The notes beneath the pieces were generated by a model. It saw nothing but the letters and a program-made list of their open reading frames with translations. It had not been told where the DNA came from and did not search any database. Of a stretch of DNA of 64,000 nucleotides, positions 11,192-22,000 are shown piece after piece. Source of the DNA: Neocallimastix lanati (nom. inval.). Its lineage: Eukaryota; Neocallimastigomycota; Neocallimastigomycetes; Neocallimastigales; Neocallimastigaceae. Positions within the stretch are counted from its first letter, which is position 1; every line of letters starts with the position of its first letter. Made by a program: the position numbers and the translations under genes. Location of the stretch: contig JACVTC010000077.1 in NCBI GenBank assembly GCA_016946835.1, forward strand, positions 411,001 through 475,000, read 5' to 3'.

Positions 11192-11230
11192 GATGGAAAC
11201 CTTTCTCTTGAAGGGTGATATTATACCATC
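11192..11230. other. Two-part hairpin, GATGG/CCATC outer stem, copy A
   Basis: GATGG (11192-11196) pairs with CCATC (11226-11230). Inside it, ACCTT pairs with the AAGGGT block around the loop TCTCTTG. The equivalent in copy B is at 52642-52680, with changes confined to the loop side. Confidence 0.6.
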
Positions 11231-11913
11231 TCAATTTGTGTGAATACCTCTTATATTTTGGGTTTTACATCACTTCCAATTATAATCTGCTTTATAGATT
11301 AGCGTTAACTTTTATATATTTTCGCTTTGTAGTTTTAGAGATAACTATTAAAATAAATTGTTAATTATATATTGGGTACTTGATAAAACATAATCTTGGG
11401 GTATTAAAATTGATTGTATTTATAATTAATTATATTATTCTAGTCATTTAAACTTATTAGTAATAATATAAATTGTTTCATAAAAGATTAATATTCACTA
11501 TATCAGTTAATTTTTTCTTAATGGTTAATTTTTGTTAATTTTCGCTATTAAGCTATTTTATTCATTTCAAGATAAATATTATTTTCAAATAATTTGCTCA
11601 AAGAATCAGTTAAGTGACTTTTCTTTAATATTTTTATTTTCTTTTATATTTTTATAATTTGTATTTTATTTTGCCTACTTTCCCCCTAAAATCCAAATTT
11701 CTAAAAAGGATTTTATATATTTGAATTTTCTCATCATTAAAATATTAATTATAAAATTTAAATAATTTTAAATACTCTGTAATAAATAAGTATAGTTAAT
11801 AGATGGATAAACATCATCCATTTTTATATAACTCATGGTTATATTTATTATTTTATTATACCTTTCATCACGAAGGTTTGTATTATGATTATATAAAATA
11901 AATTTTTTTTTAT

Positions 11914-11939
11914 TTAAACCTATTTCACGCTAGGTTTAA
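11914..11939. other. Hairpin with loop ATTTCACGCT, copy A
   Basis: Perfect 8-bp stem TTAAACCT with AGGTTTAA around the 10-base loop ATTTCACGCT. Three more hairpins with the same loop but different stems occur in copy B (53629-53648, 53682-53703, 53807-53828). A further ACCTT/AAGGT hairpin is at 11860-11877. Confidence 0.7.
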
Positions 11940-12504
11940 TAATATTATTATCGTTAGAATGTACTCTAGGAATTACCATTCTATTATATTTCCCTTGAAT
12001 ATTTGGGATATTATATATTAATTATTTTATATGAGGTCTCTGACATATAGGCTCCTCCATTATTGTAGTTTATATTTATTTATACGAGTTTGATATTTAT
12101 AAATACGCGTTAAAATAACTATACTTTAAATAATACGTTTTGTATATTCATGGGGCGGAAATAGTCCATCATATAGTAGATTCCTTCATGTATAGATATT
12201 ATATTACTAATAGCCAAAAGCTTATTTGTTAAAATGTCAAATTATAATTTCAATTAAGAGTCTCTAGTATGAAGATATATAATTTTCTTTTATATACGTT
12301 TATACGTGTTTTTTCTTTTTAAATAAATATTTTTATATATTTTTTTTTACTTATCCTGAAATAACTTCTTTTATCAACAGTTTTATATTTTACGCGTTTC
12401 TTCAATTTTTCTGTCTTGATCATTTTGATCAGTTATCAGTTTTATTAGTCATCTTAAAAATTGACATAATGAGCAACCTTTATCATAATTTAAAATACAA
12501 TTAT

Positions 12505-12537
<33 letters not shown>

Positions 12538-12558
12538 ACATAATATTGTTTCCGGCAA

Positions 12559-12581
12559 AAGATCCTTTTGCTATGAATCTT
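12559..12581. other. Leader hairpin of copy A
   Basis: AAGAT pairs with ATCTT around a 13-base loop just downstream (minus sense) of the leader motif. The homologous place in copy B (55705-55726) has a different but also self-complementary pair, GGATTC with GAATCC. Confidence 0.5.
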
Positions 12582-12608
12582 TTTAAGAGTCAGATGAGAC
12601 TCTTAATC

Positions 12609-12806
12609 TATTAAGAGTTATGAATTTATGGTTTATAATTATGTCAATTTTATTAATATATTTTATGATAAAGAGTTACTAGTACTTAATTATTCTAAAT
12701 TAAATGCTTTTATATTAATACATTGTGGCTTATACATTATTTATATTACAATGTGTTTCAATACATTCGAAGCTTATTTTTCATACATTTCACATATAAT
12801 ATTGCA
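12609..12806 (-). repeat. 5' LTR of reverse element copy A
   Basis: Direct repeat of 10669-10854, with 10 extra bases near 12690 and a diverged outer end (CACATATAATATTGCA). The divergence from its partner indicates an older insertion than copy B. Confidence 0.8.
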
Positions 12807-14560
12807 TTATAATTATTAATATTATTATAAGTATTATAATTATCAAAATATTAATATATAATATAAAAATATAAATCATTAAAAAAATGGTTTTAATTTT
12901 ATTACTCAATCTAAGTTTATAAAAAAAATAATTAAATCATAAATAGACTTAATATTGTTGTAAGTATTATAATTATGTATCATTTTTAAAATCAACATGA
13001 CTTTGCGTGGCACTGGTACAATAGTGGTAAACTTCACTAAAATTTTATGTATATCGAATAGTATTATAGTTTAAAAAATTATGAAATTTTTAATATAGTC
13101 GTTTAAATTAATACATATATTATATTTCCTCTATTATATTTTCTTTTCTCTCTTTTTTAATAACAAAATATGTATATATTACTATTATTTATAAGCATAA
13201 ATATAAATATATTTTTATTTATAACGTTTGATTAAATTACACTCATAAATTGTAAAATAAACTTAAATTTAAATACATACGTGTATAATTTAATTATCGT
13301 GAATACATGAAATTATACACGTAATTAATACCCTTACTCACATTAATCATAAAATTTTCAATTTGATTTTTTATATTATTCAATTCAGGATTTTCCATCT
13401 TTATTATTTTACTTTCTCTTATTATTTTAATTTAATAAATTTACTTAGTATTACTGTTTATATACTTTATAATTAGGTACGTTTCAAAATATAAAATAAA
13501 ATATATATATATATATATTTAAAAATATTTAAAAATGTATTATTTATTTTCCTTTTGAGTTAATTATTTTATTTATAAACATATTTAAACAATTAATAAA
13601 TAAGTATAGTTTTTTACTAATAATATAATTTTTTATTTATTTAAAAAAAAAAAAAAAAAAAAAAGGAAAAATATATTTATTTTTTATTATTATAAATTTT
13701 AATAGAACTATCTTATACATTATTCCTTTTTTTTTTTTTTTTTTTTTTGGAAATAAATTAAATAAAATTTATTAAAGAATAAGAAAAAAAAAATAAATAA
13801 ATTAACTTATTAATAAATTATATTAATAATATAATCTTATATATTATAATAAATTGGACTTAATCTATTTTTATAATCTTTGAATTATTCTTTTCATTAT
13901 AGTAATTATAATAAGACAATAAAACAATAAAAACAAATATATATAAATTATAATTTACAAACTTATTTATACATAGTTTATACATAGGCACACACATTAT
14001 GTCACGTCACGTTATGAATTTTAACCTGGACCAACAATTATAAATTTTATTAGAACTAATGTTATTTTTATTTAATTATAAATAATAAATAATATATTTT
14101 GACACTTTTTATAATAATATAATAAATTTATATTACAGACTTAGTTTTATGAAAAATGGACATTACCTTATTAAACAAATAAATTTTTAAAATGGACATA
14201 ACCTTATAATTAAATTTTTTTTATTTTTAATATTAATTATTTACTTTTTAAAAATATATATTTGTACGATACTATTATTGATTGCAATTCATAATATATT
14301 TATAAATATTAAATAGAAATTTTTCATGTTTTTTTTTTTTTTTTTTTTACATATTACTGATTATATTAAAGTTTAGTTATATATTTAATGATACTAACTA
14401 AATTAGAAATTCAATTGATTAAAATAAAATACTACACCAATTTAAAAATACCAAACTATTAATAATTTAAATAAATTTTTACTTTACATTTATAATATAT
14501 ATATAATATATATAATATAAAAATATTTTAATATACGGAAGTAATTCATTTTAATATATA
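12807..14560. other. AT-rich intergenic stretch
   Basis: Very AT-rich with long A and T runs at about 13647 and 13728. A slightly GC-richer patch at 12995-13040 (GTGGCACTGGTACAATAGTGG) recalls a tRNA A-box, but no B-box or cloverleaf follows. I see no gene. Confidence 0.6.
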
Positions 14561-14564
14561 TTGA

Positions 14565-14760
14565 AAATAACCAATTATATGATAAAACATGATCTAAATA
14601 TATAAATTTAATTATTTTACATATTATATAATTAAACCAAATATATGATAAAACATAATCTAAATAAATAAATTTAATTATTTTACATATTATATAATTT
14701 AACCAAATATATGATAAAACTTAATCTAAATATATAAATTTAATTATTTTAAATGATATT
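14565..14760. repeat. Three tandem copies of a ~66-bp unit
   Basis: The unit contains TATGATAAAACATAATCTAA followed by TATATAAATTTAATTATTTT. It repeats at about 14578, 14645 and 14711 with a few substitutions. Confidence 0.85.
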
Positions 14761-14794
14761 TAAAATAATTAAATTTATATATTTAGATTAAGTT
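14718..14794. repeat. Perfect 37-bp palindrome with 3-base loop
   Basis: The arm 14718-14754 is exactly complementary to 14758-14794, with GAT between. The left arm is part of the third tandem copy, so the right arm looks like an inverted copy of the tandem unit. Confidence 0.9.
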
Positions 14795-14879
14795 ACTGAT
14801 TAAATAAAGATATGGTACATTTGGAAATAAAAACTTTAATAATTAAAAAAAAATTTATTAGTCAAATTGATCAGGACTT

Positions 14880-15300
14880 AAATACCTAACAACTAATTAA
14901 GGCTGAGCACTGAGCATCTCTTTTGTGATCTCTTGAACTATCTTCTTTGTAATGGGACCAACCTTAAAATTCAGCAAGATCAACTTTATACCTTTTTCTA
15001 ACCTTTGTCCGGCTATAAATATGCTCATCTAAAACCAACTAAACTGTTATTAAAGGTCACAGTCTTAAATCCTATTCAAAAATAAGAAAAAGAAAAACTT
15101 AGGACTGAGGTCTAGAAAATGATGAATGGTATGGTATTGCTAGTGTTGTTTCCAAAAAGAAGAAACCAATTCATGACTATTCATGATTTGTTGTTGCACG
15201 AGGATACCCATGATGTAAATCATGTGAAGTAGTATTCAAAGATGAATTTGGTTCATGGGTGAAGAAGATAACAAATAGTGTGGTATAAAGGTTAGTTGTA
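14880..15300. other. Higher-GC island with broken coding-like sequence
   Basis: About 400 bp clearly richer in G and C than the surroundings. The minus strand has KVGPITKKIVQEITKEML before a stop near 14900. The plus strand has pieces such as EWYGIASVVSKKKKPIHDYS and CKSCEVVFKDEFGSW, separated by stops. This looks like the remains of one or two genes or a DNA transposon. I do not recognise the family. Confidence 0.4.
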
Positions 15301-16110
15301 TTATAGGTAATGATTTTTATTTTTCATTCTTAAAAATGGAAATCTATATGGAAAATATGCTCTATTGTCCTCTATAGTCTATTATCTATAAAATATGCCT
15401 TAAAAATGTTACAAGAAGAAGCTGTAATAATACTTTAGATGAAATAAATGAAGTAGTAAGAAATTTAAATTTTCCTTTGATAAAAATTTATCACTAGCTA
15501 ATATTATTTGTACGAAACAGCTATTATAAATGTATAAAAATTGGAATAAATAATTACCTTAAAAGAAGACTATATCTCCTTTACAACATGGAAATCTAAG
15601 GACGACAAAAAAACAGGAATCATCAGACTCATTCCTAATACCATACCAATCATTATTTTCAATACCTCAATCCCCATATCCATCTATATATATGACTTCA
15701 TCTTCTGAACAGCATGAATAAGATGGTTCTAATGTTTGGAAGAAAGAATGTTTATATACATATAATTATTATTCGTACTTTGATAAGGTTTGCCAATTAA
15801 CGTCATTCTAAATGAAATTTTCATATATATATATTATTTTCTTTTCTTTTTTTTTTGAATGTTTTGATTGTAATATTTCAAAGTATTTCCCAATAAATAC
15901 TATGGTAATTATAACTTAATTTCTAAAATTGTACTTTTCTTTTTTATATTAATATGACTCCAAATTTAAATCAATAAGGTACTGGTTAAAATATTTATTC
16001 AATTAAAGAAAAAAATTTTTGACACTCACATATATATATAATATATATACATTTTTTATTTAATGAATGGGCAATTTTATTTTATTATATCTTATTTGAT
16101 TTAATCTGTA
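15301..16110. other. AT-rich intergenic stretch
   Basis: A moderately mixed region to about 15800 with no open frame over 60 codons, then A/T tracts. Nothing recognisable. Confidence 0.5.
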
Positions 16111-16117
16111 CTTTATA

Positions 16118-16240
16118 TTTACATTTCTACTATTTATTTTATTTTATGTTATTGAACTATTAAATAATAATATAGATTTTACATTTCTACTATTTATTTT
16201 ATTTTATGTTATTGAACTATTAAATAATAATATAAATTTT
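16118..16240. repeat. 60-bp tandem duplication
   Basis: ACATTTCTACTATTTATTTT and the following 40 bases occur at 16121 and again, nearly identical, at 16181. The sequence just before it (TTAATCTGTACTTTATATT, 16101) recurs at about 51070. Confidence 0.9.
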
Positions 16241-16349
16241 GTTAATTTTTTTTAATCTTAAAAAAAAATATATATATATATATTAGAGATTATAATTTTA
16301 AATGTATTATTATTTCTTGCTAATTTTTTTTATATCTTTATTTTTTTTT

Positions 16350-16386
<37 letters not shown>

Positions 16387-16534
16387 CAGGGAAGAGAATA
16401 CACTTCCATAACTTTATTAATTTTATTTTAAAAAATACATGTAGGTGAAAAGTACATTTGAAATTAAAAATAAAAAATTTAAAAAATAAAAAAATAAAAA
16501 AGCTCAAAAATACTATTTATTTCGGCAACTTGTA

Positions 16535-16755
16535 CTATGCGGGAATTTTTCCCTTTCTAACAAATAAAAAAGAAATAAAACCTAGAAGTAACATCTTTAA
16601 AATAGATAGTGTGGTGTCCACTAAACTCTCCCCGGATTCATCATTTATTGAACTACTAGGGCGAGATTCACCCTTCGTAGAAATAGATAATAATCCTGTA
16701 TTATCATTATCAGTACGACGTCGACGCTCTTGGTTAAGTTTGGTATTTTTTTTTT
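16535..16755 (-). other. Possible last exon of an unrecognised gene
   Basis: A 200-bp patch of near-normal base composition in an AT desert. In minus sense it reads TKLNQERRRRTDNDNTGLLS, then a Ser/Glu/Asp-rich part, then the hydrophobic ILKMLLLGFISFLFVRKG, ending KIPA and TAG at 16537-16535. The polar stretch followed by a membrane-like segment with basic flank resembles the end of a tail-anchored protein. The plus strand is open too (16458-16757, 99 codons), so strand is uncertain. No upstream exon was found. Confidence 0.35.
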
Positions 16756-17034
16756 AAAAAAAAAAAAAAATTGTTTTTGTTGTAATAACGCAATTAATAA
16801 ATCTGTTTTTAAAGGGAAAAATATTTATATAAAACGACAACTACAATAGTACATTCAATAAATTAAAAAATAATAAGCATTTCATTAAATAGATTAAAAA
16901 AAATAAAAATAAAAAAATACAATAACCATATGTCAAAAAAAAAAAAATAAAAATAAAAACGGAAAAGTAAAAATAGATTAATAATATTCAATATATTTTA
17001 AATTTTTTTTATTAATTAATATTCAATATATTTT

Positions 17035-17487
17035 AAATTTTTTTATATAATTGAAAAATATATATATACATTATATAGATATTTAATTTATATATATATA
17101 TATATATTTTATATATATATTATAAAAATAATAAATTTAAATAAAAAAAATATATCACATATAGATATAGATATTTAATTTAAATAATTAAGTTTGATAG
17201 ATAAATAAAATATATTAATTTTTGTTTGATATATTAATTTTTGTTTGTTCAATGTATTATGTTTTTTTTTTTTAAATTTTTTTATATAATTGAAAAATAT
17301 ATATAAACATTATATAGATATTTAATTTATATATATATATATATTTTATATATATATATTATAAAAATAATAAATTTAAATAAAAAAAATATATCACATA
17401 TAGATATAGATATTTAATTTAAATAATTAAGTTTGATAGATAAATAAAATATATTAATTTTTGTTTGTTCAATGTATTATGTTTTTT
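17035..17487. repeat. Tandem duplication of a ~235-bp AT-rich unit
   Basis: The block from TTTTATATAATTGAAAAATA to GTTTGTTCAATGTATTATG at about 17040-17263 is repeated at about 17278-17481 with small length changes in the TA runs. Confidence 0.85.
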
Positions 17488-17819
17488 TTTTTTTAAATGT
17501 TTTTTTTTTTTTTTTTTTGAATGTTTTTTTAATTTTTTTTTTTTTTTAATGGGTTTTTCTTTTAAAATATTGATTTTTTTTTCTTTTTGTTTGTTTTATG
17601 TTTTATTATTTTTATGTTTTACGATTTTTTGGTTTTATTTTGTTTTTTGGTTTTATGTTTTATTATTTTTATGTTTTATTATTTTGTATTATTAAAAATT
17701 AGTAAACAATAATTAAAATATAACTAACAATATTTTTTGTTTCTGTTAATGAATCTATTTTTGAAGGAAAAAATATATAAATAAGTTTGAAAATTTCTAA
17801 AGTTTTAATATTATATATT

Positions 17820-18070
17820 ATTTTTAAAAATTTTTTTTATTATTATTTTTTTTATTATTATTATTTTTTTTTTATTATTATTTTTTTTTTATTATTTTTT
17901 TTTTTTTTTATTTTTTTTTTATTATTATTTTTTTTTTTTAAAAAATTTTTTTTATTATTATTTTTTTTATTATTATTATTTTTTTATTATTATTATTTTT
18001 TTTTATTATTTTTTTTTTTTTTTATTTTTTTTTTTTATTATTATTTTTTTTTTTTTATAATTTTTTTTTT
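17820..18070. repeat. Poly-T/ATT block, tandemly duplicated
   Basis: Alternating T runs and ATT units; the ~115-bp block starting AAAAATTTTTTTTATTATTA occurs twice. Frames here are open only because of the repeat. Confidence 0.8.
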
Positions 18071-18555
18071 AATTATTTAAATTTATTTTATTTAAATAAT
18101 TAAATTATTAATACTTATTGTATTATATAATTAATTTTTATATATTTCAATATATTGATTTTATATATAATTTTATATATATAATAAAATAAATATATAT
18201 TGTAATTATTTTTTTGTATATTTCAAAAATATTGATTTTATATATATATAATAAAATAAATATATTTTGTTTTATAATTTATTTTTTTTTATATTAAAGT
18301 TTTTTTTATTTTTATTTATTTACTTATTTGAAATTATATATTTATTATAATATAGAATTAATAATTTTATTTCGGGTTTTAAAGTATAAATATATTTAAA
18401 TTTTTTAATTATATTATTTTTTTTACTATGAAACTTAATAATTTATTTTTACTATATATATGTTAATTTATTTTTACTATATATATGTTTTTTTTTTTTT
18501 TTATTATATTATTTTTTTTACTATGAAACTAAATAATTTATTTTTACTATATATG

Positions 18556-18586
<31 letters not shown>

Positions 18587-18928
18587 ATTTTTATAATATA
18601 TATATTTTTTTTTATTATTTTTTTTTTTTATTAATATTCTTTTTATATCATTTTAATTTTTTTTTCTTTTTTTTTTTTCTTTTTTATTATATTACTATTA
18701 TTAATTATATTTAATTATTGTTTACTCTTTTTATTTAAAGGAATTATAAATTTATTTTATGCTTATAATCAATTATTTTTATTATTTACCATTATGTTGA
18801 ATAATAATAAAAATATTAATATACTTTAATAGCGATGGTTTTTGTTTTGAATTATTCTAATATAAATATCATCAATTATGTTCAAAAAAGTTATCTTTTT
18901 TTTTATTGCATCTTTTTTTTTTTATTGC

Positions 18929-18960
<32 letters not shown>

Positions 18961-19079
18961 GTTATATATTCTTTTAATTTTTTTTATATATATATAAAAA
19001 AAAAGTAACCTTTTTATTGAACTCAAAAAAGATTTTTTATATCAAAATAATTATATTTTAAATATGTTTTTAAATAAAC
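18071..19079. other. AT-rich 3' flank of the giant gene
   Basis: Contains a short duplication around TTTACTATGAAACT (18421 and 18518), T runs and an ATT run at about 18937-18961. No gene is seen. Being just downstream of the giant ORF it should hold its 3' UTR and polyadenylation signals, which I cannot single out in such AT-rich sequence. Confidence 0.5.
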
Positions 19080-19097
19080 CTACATGATTATGCATTC
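19080..19097 (-). other. CaaX prenylation motif CIIM
   Basis: The last codons read GGT GAA TGC ATA ATC ATG TAG, giving C-I-I-M at the C-terminus: cysteine, two aliphatic residues, then Met, which favours farnesyltransferase. The preceding 25 residues are Lys- and Ser-rich (KKVSKKGENTVAENGE), as is common upstream of prenyl anchors. Confidence 0.8.
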
Positions 19098-22000
19098 ACC
19101 ATTTTCTGCTACAGTATTTTCTCCCTTTTTAGAAACTTTCTTTACGTTTTTCTTTGAACTTTTCTTATGTTCTATTTGTTTTTTAGAAGATTCATCAGCT
19201 ACATTTGTTTTTTCAGTTTCTTCACTAACAGAAGCAAGATTTTTCTTTAAATCATGCTTTTCACTAGAAGTGCTTAAATCCTGTGGATGAACATCTTGTT
19301 CAACAACATGATTTTCTACTTCTATACATTCATCATCATTTTCATCAATAGATTTTTGGTCAGTTAAATGGTTATAAGAGGAATCATTTTGATTCTTAAA
19401 AGTTACTGATTCATCTACTACTCTTTTATTGTTATCAATATAATCTTCATATTCTCTATAACTACTTTGTTTTATATCTTCCCTATTTTCAATAGAATTT
19501 CCTTCTGTAAATACTTCCACATTATGTGAATTTATTTCATTTAAACTACGATATTTAAAACCTTCAATTGTTTCTTCAACATTTTGTTCATCAATAACTT
19601 TCTTTTCTCCAGTAATTGGATCTACTTTAACATTGTAATTTTTAATCTTCTTTACAAATTTTCTTTGACCGGGAATTTCTGATTGTACTTCAACAATTTC
19701 TTCTTTAACAAGACTTACTGGTTCTTCTAAATCTTGGATTGGCTTATCCATTTGTTGTTTTCCAACAACATCTCTATCTCCAGTAATTGGATGAACGTTA
19801 ACTGTATATTTAATAGTTCTTTTTTGGAATTTTCTTTTACTTGGTTCAGAATATGGAGCTTCAATAATATCTTCATTTAAAATTTCAAATTCTTCTGATA
19901 TATCTTCAAATGGTTCTTCAAAAGTTTGTTCTCCAGCTACTTCCTTTTCTCCGGTATATGGATTAACCCTATAAATATACTTAATCGTTCTTTTAACTAA
20001 TACACTTTTACCTTTAACATCAGAAGGAACTTCGACAACTTCTTCCTTTATAGAAGTTTCTGGTTCTTCAGATTGATCAATTGACTCTTCTATTGGATCT
20101 TCTTCAATAACTTCCTTTTTACCAGTAACTGGATCAATTCTAGTCACATATTTAATAATTCTCTTGACAAATTTACTTTTTCCCATTTCATCAGAAGGAA
20201 TTTCAACAATTTCTTCTCTTACTCCTTCTGTATCTTTTCCTTCAAATTTATCTTCCGCTTGCTCATTACTGATCTCTTGTTCATCAATAACTTCTCTTTC
20301 ACCAGTAGCTGGATTAACTCTATATCTTGTAATTCTTTTGCTATAACTTGCTTTACTCTCTTCAGATGGAACTTCTACAATCTCTTCTTTAACATTGTAT
20401 ATTGGCTCCTCATATATTTGCTTTGCAAGAATTTCCTTTTCACCATTATCTAAATTTATCTTTATAAGATATCTTATTATCCTTTTTATAAAACTCTTTC
20501 TACTGGATCCTTCAGATGGAATTTCAACAATTTCTTCATTAATAACCACTACTGACTCTTTTTCAATTGGTTCAACAATTGGTTCTTCTTCAATAACTTC
20601 TCTTTCACCAGTTACGGTATTAATTTTTGTAACATATCTAATAATTCTTTTAGCATATCTCTTTTTACCAGATTCATTAGATGGAACTTCTATAATTTCT
20701 TCTTTTACAGTAGTAACAGATTCTTCAATGTCTTCTTCAATTAAATCATCCGATCCATTTACAATTTCCCTTTGACCAGTAATTGGATTAATTCTATACT
20801 TCACAATTCTTTGAGCATTTGATGAACCATTTTGTTCTTCAGCTGAAGTTTCTGTTAATTTTTGGATTTGATTTCCATCAATAATTTCCCTTTCCCCTGT
20901 AATTGGATTAATTTTAATATATGTTCTCATAATTTTCTTGACAAATCTCTTCTTACCTACTTCTTCAGATGGAACTTCAACAATTTCTTCTTTAACAGTG
21001 CAAATTGGTTCTTCAAATTGTTCAATTGGTTCATCAATTGAATCACCTTCAATAACTTCATTTTCACCAGTCAATGGGTTAACTCTAGTAATATATTTAA
21101 CGATTCTCTTGACAAATCTTCTTTTACCTGATTCATCTAATGGTAATTCAACGATCTCTTCTTTAGTTGCTGCCATTTCCTCAGAAACATATTCAACTGG
21201 TTCTTCAATCATTTCCTTTTCACCTGTAATAGGGTTAATCTTATATCTAATAACCCTTCTAATATATTTAGCACTACCTATTTCTTCATCATCATCATCT
21301 TCTTCTTCTTCTGGAATTTCTACTATTTCTTCTCTTGTATTAATTACAGGATTTTGAATCTGTAATCCATCAATATATTCCTTTTCACCTGTAATAGCAT
21401 TAATCCTTACATATTTTCTAATAATCTTTTTTACAAATCTCTTTTTACCTTGTTCTTCTGATGGAACTTCTACAATTTCCTCCCTTATAATACATATTGG
21501 CTGATCAAATTGTTCTATTATTTCATCAATTGGTTCTTCCTCAATTACTTCTCTTTCACCAGTACTTGGATTAATTTTTATAATACTTTTTATTATTCTC
21601 TTCACAAATCTTCTTTGTGAACTATCAGAAGGAACTTCAACAATTTCTTCCCTAACAGTATACATGTCATGAGAATCATGCTCAACAGGCTCATCAATTA
21701 CTTCCTTTTCTCCAGTAATTGGATTAATTCTGTATTTTATTATTCTTCTAATATATTTCGTTTCACCTTGTTCCTCAGCAGTCTCAACAACTTCTTCCTT
21801 CTTAATATATTTTTCAGTTTCTTCATTTTCATTTATATTACTACTAACATCCTTTAATTGCTTCTTTGATTTCTTGTTTTTCTTAAAACCAAACTTTAAT
21901 TTTCCAAACAATCTATCCTTACTCTTTTTAGATTTCTTTTTTTCTTTGACTTCATTTCCAACAATTTTTTCTTCAACAGTTTCATTTTCAAGGGTACCAT

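Noticed and set aside
12628-12819. 63-codon plus-strand ORF
   Set aside because: Lies within an LTR of the reverse element and is not open in the partner LTR at 10669-10854.
12995-13045. Possible tRNA (A-box-like GGTACAATAGTGG)
   Set aside because: No B-box and no cloverleaf arms within 100 bases.
17465-18714. Several plus-strand ORFs rich in Phe, Tyr and Ile
   Set aside because: They arise from T runs and ATT repeats and show no domain or codon signal.
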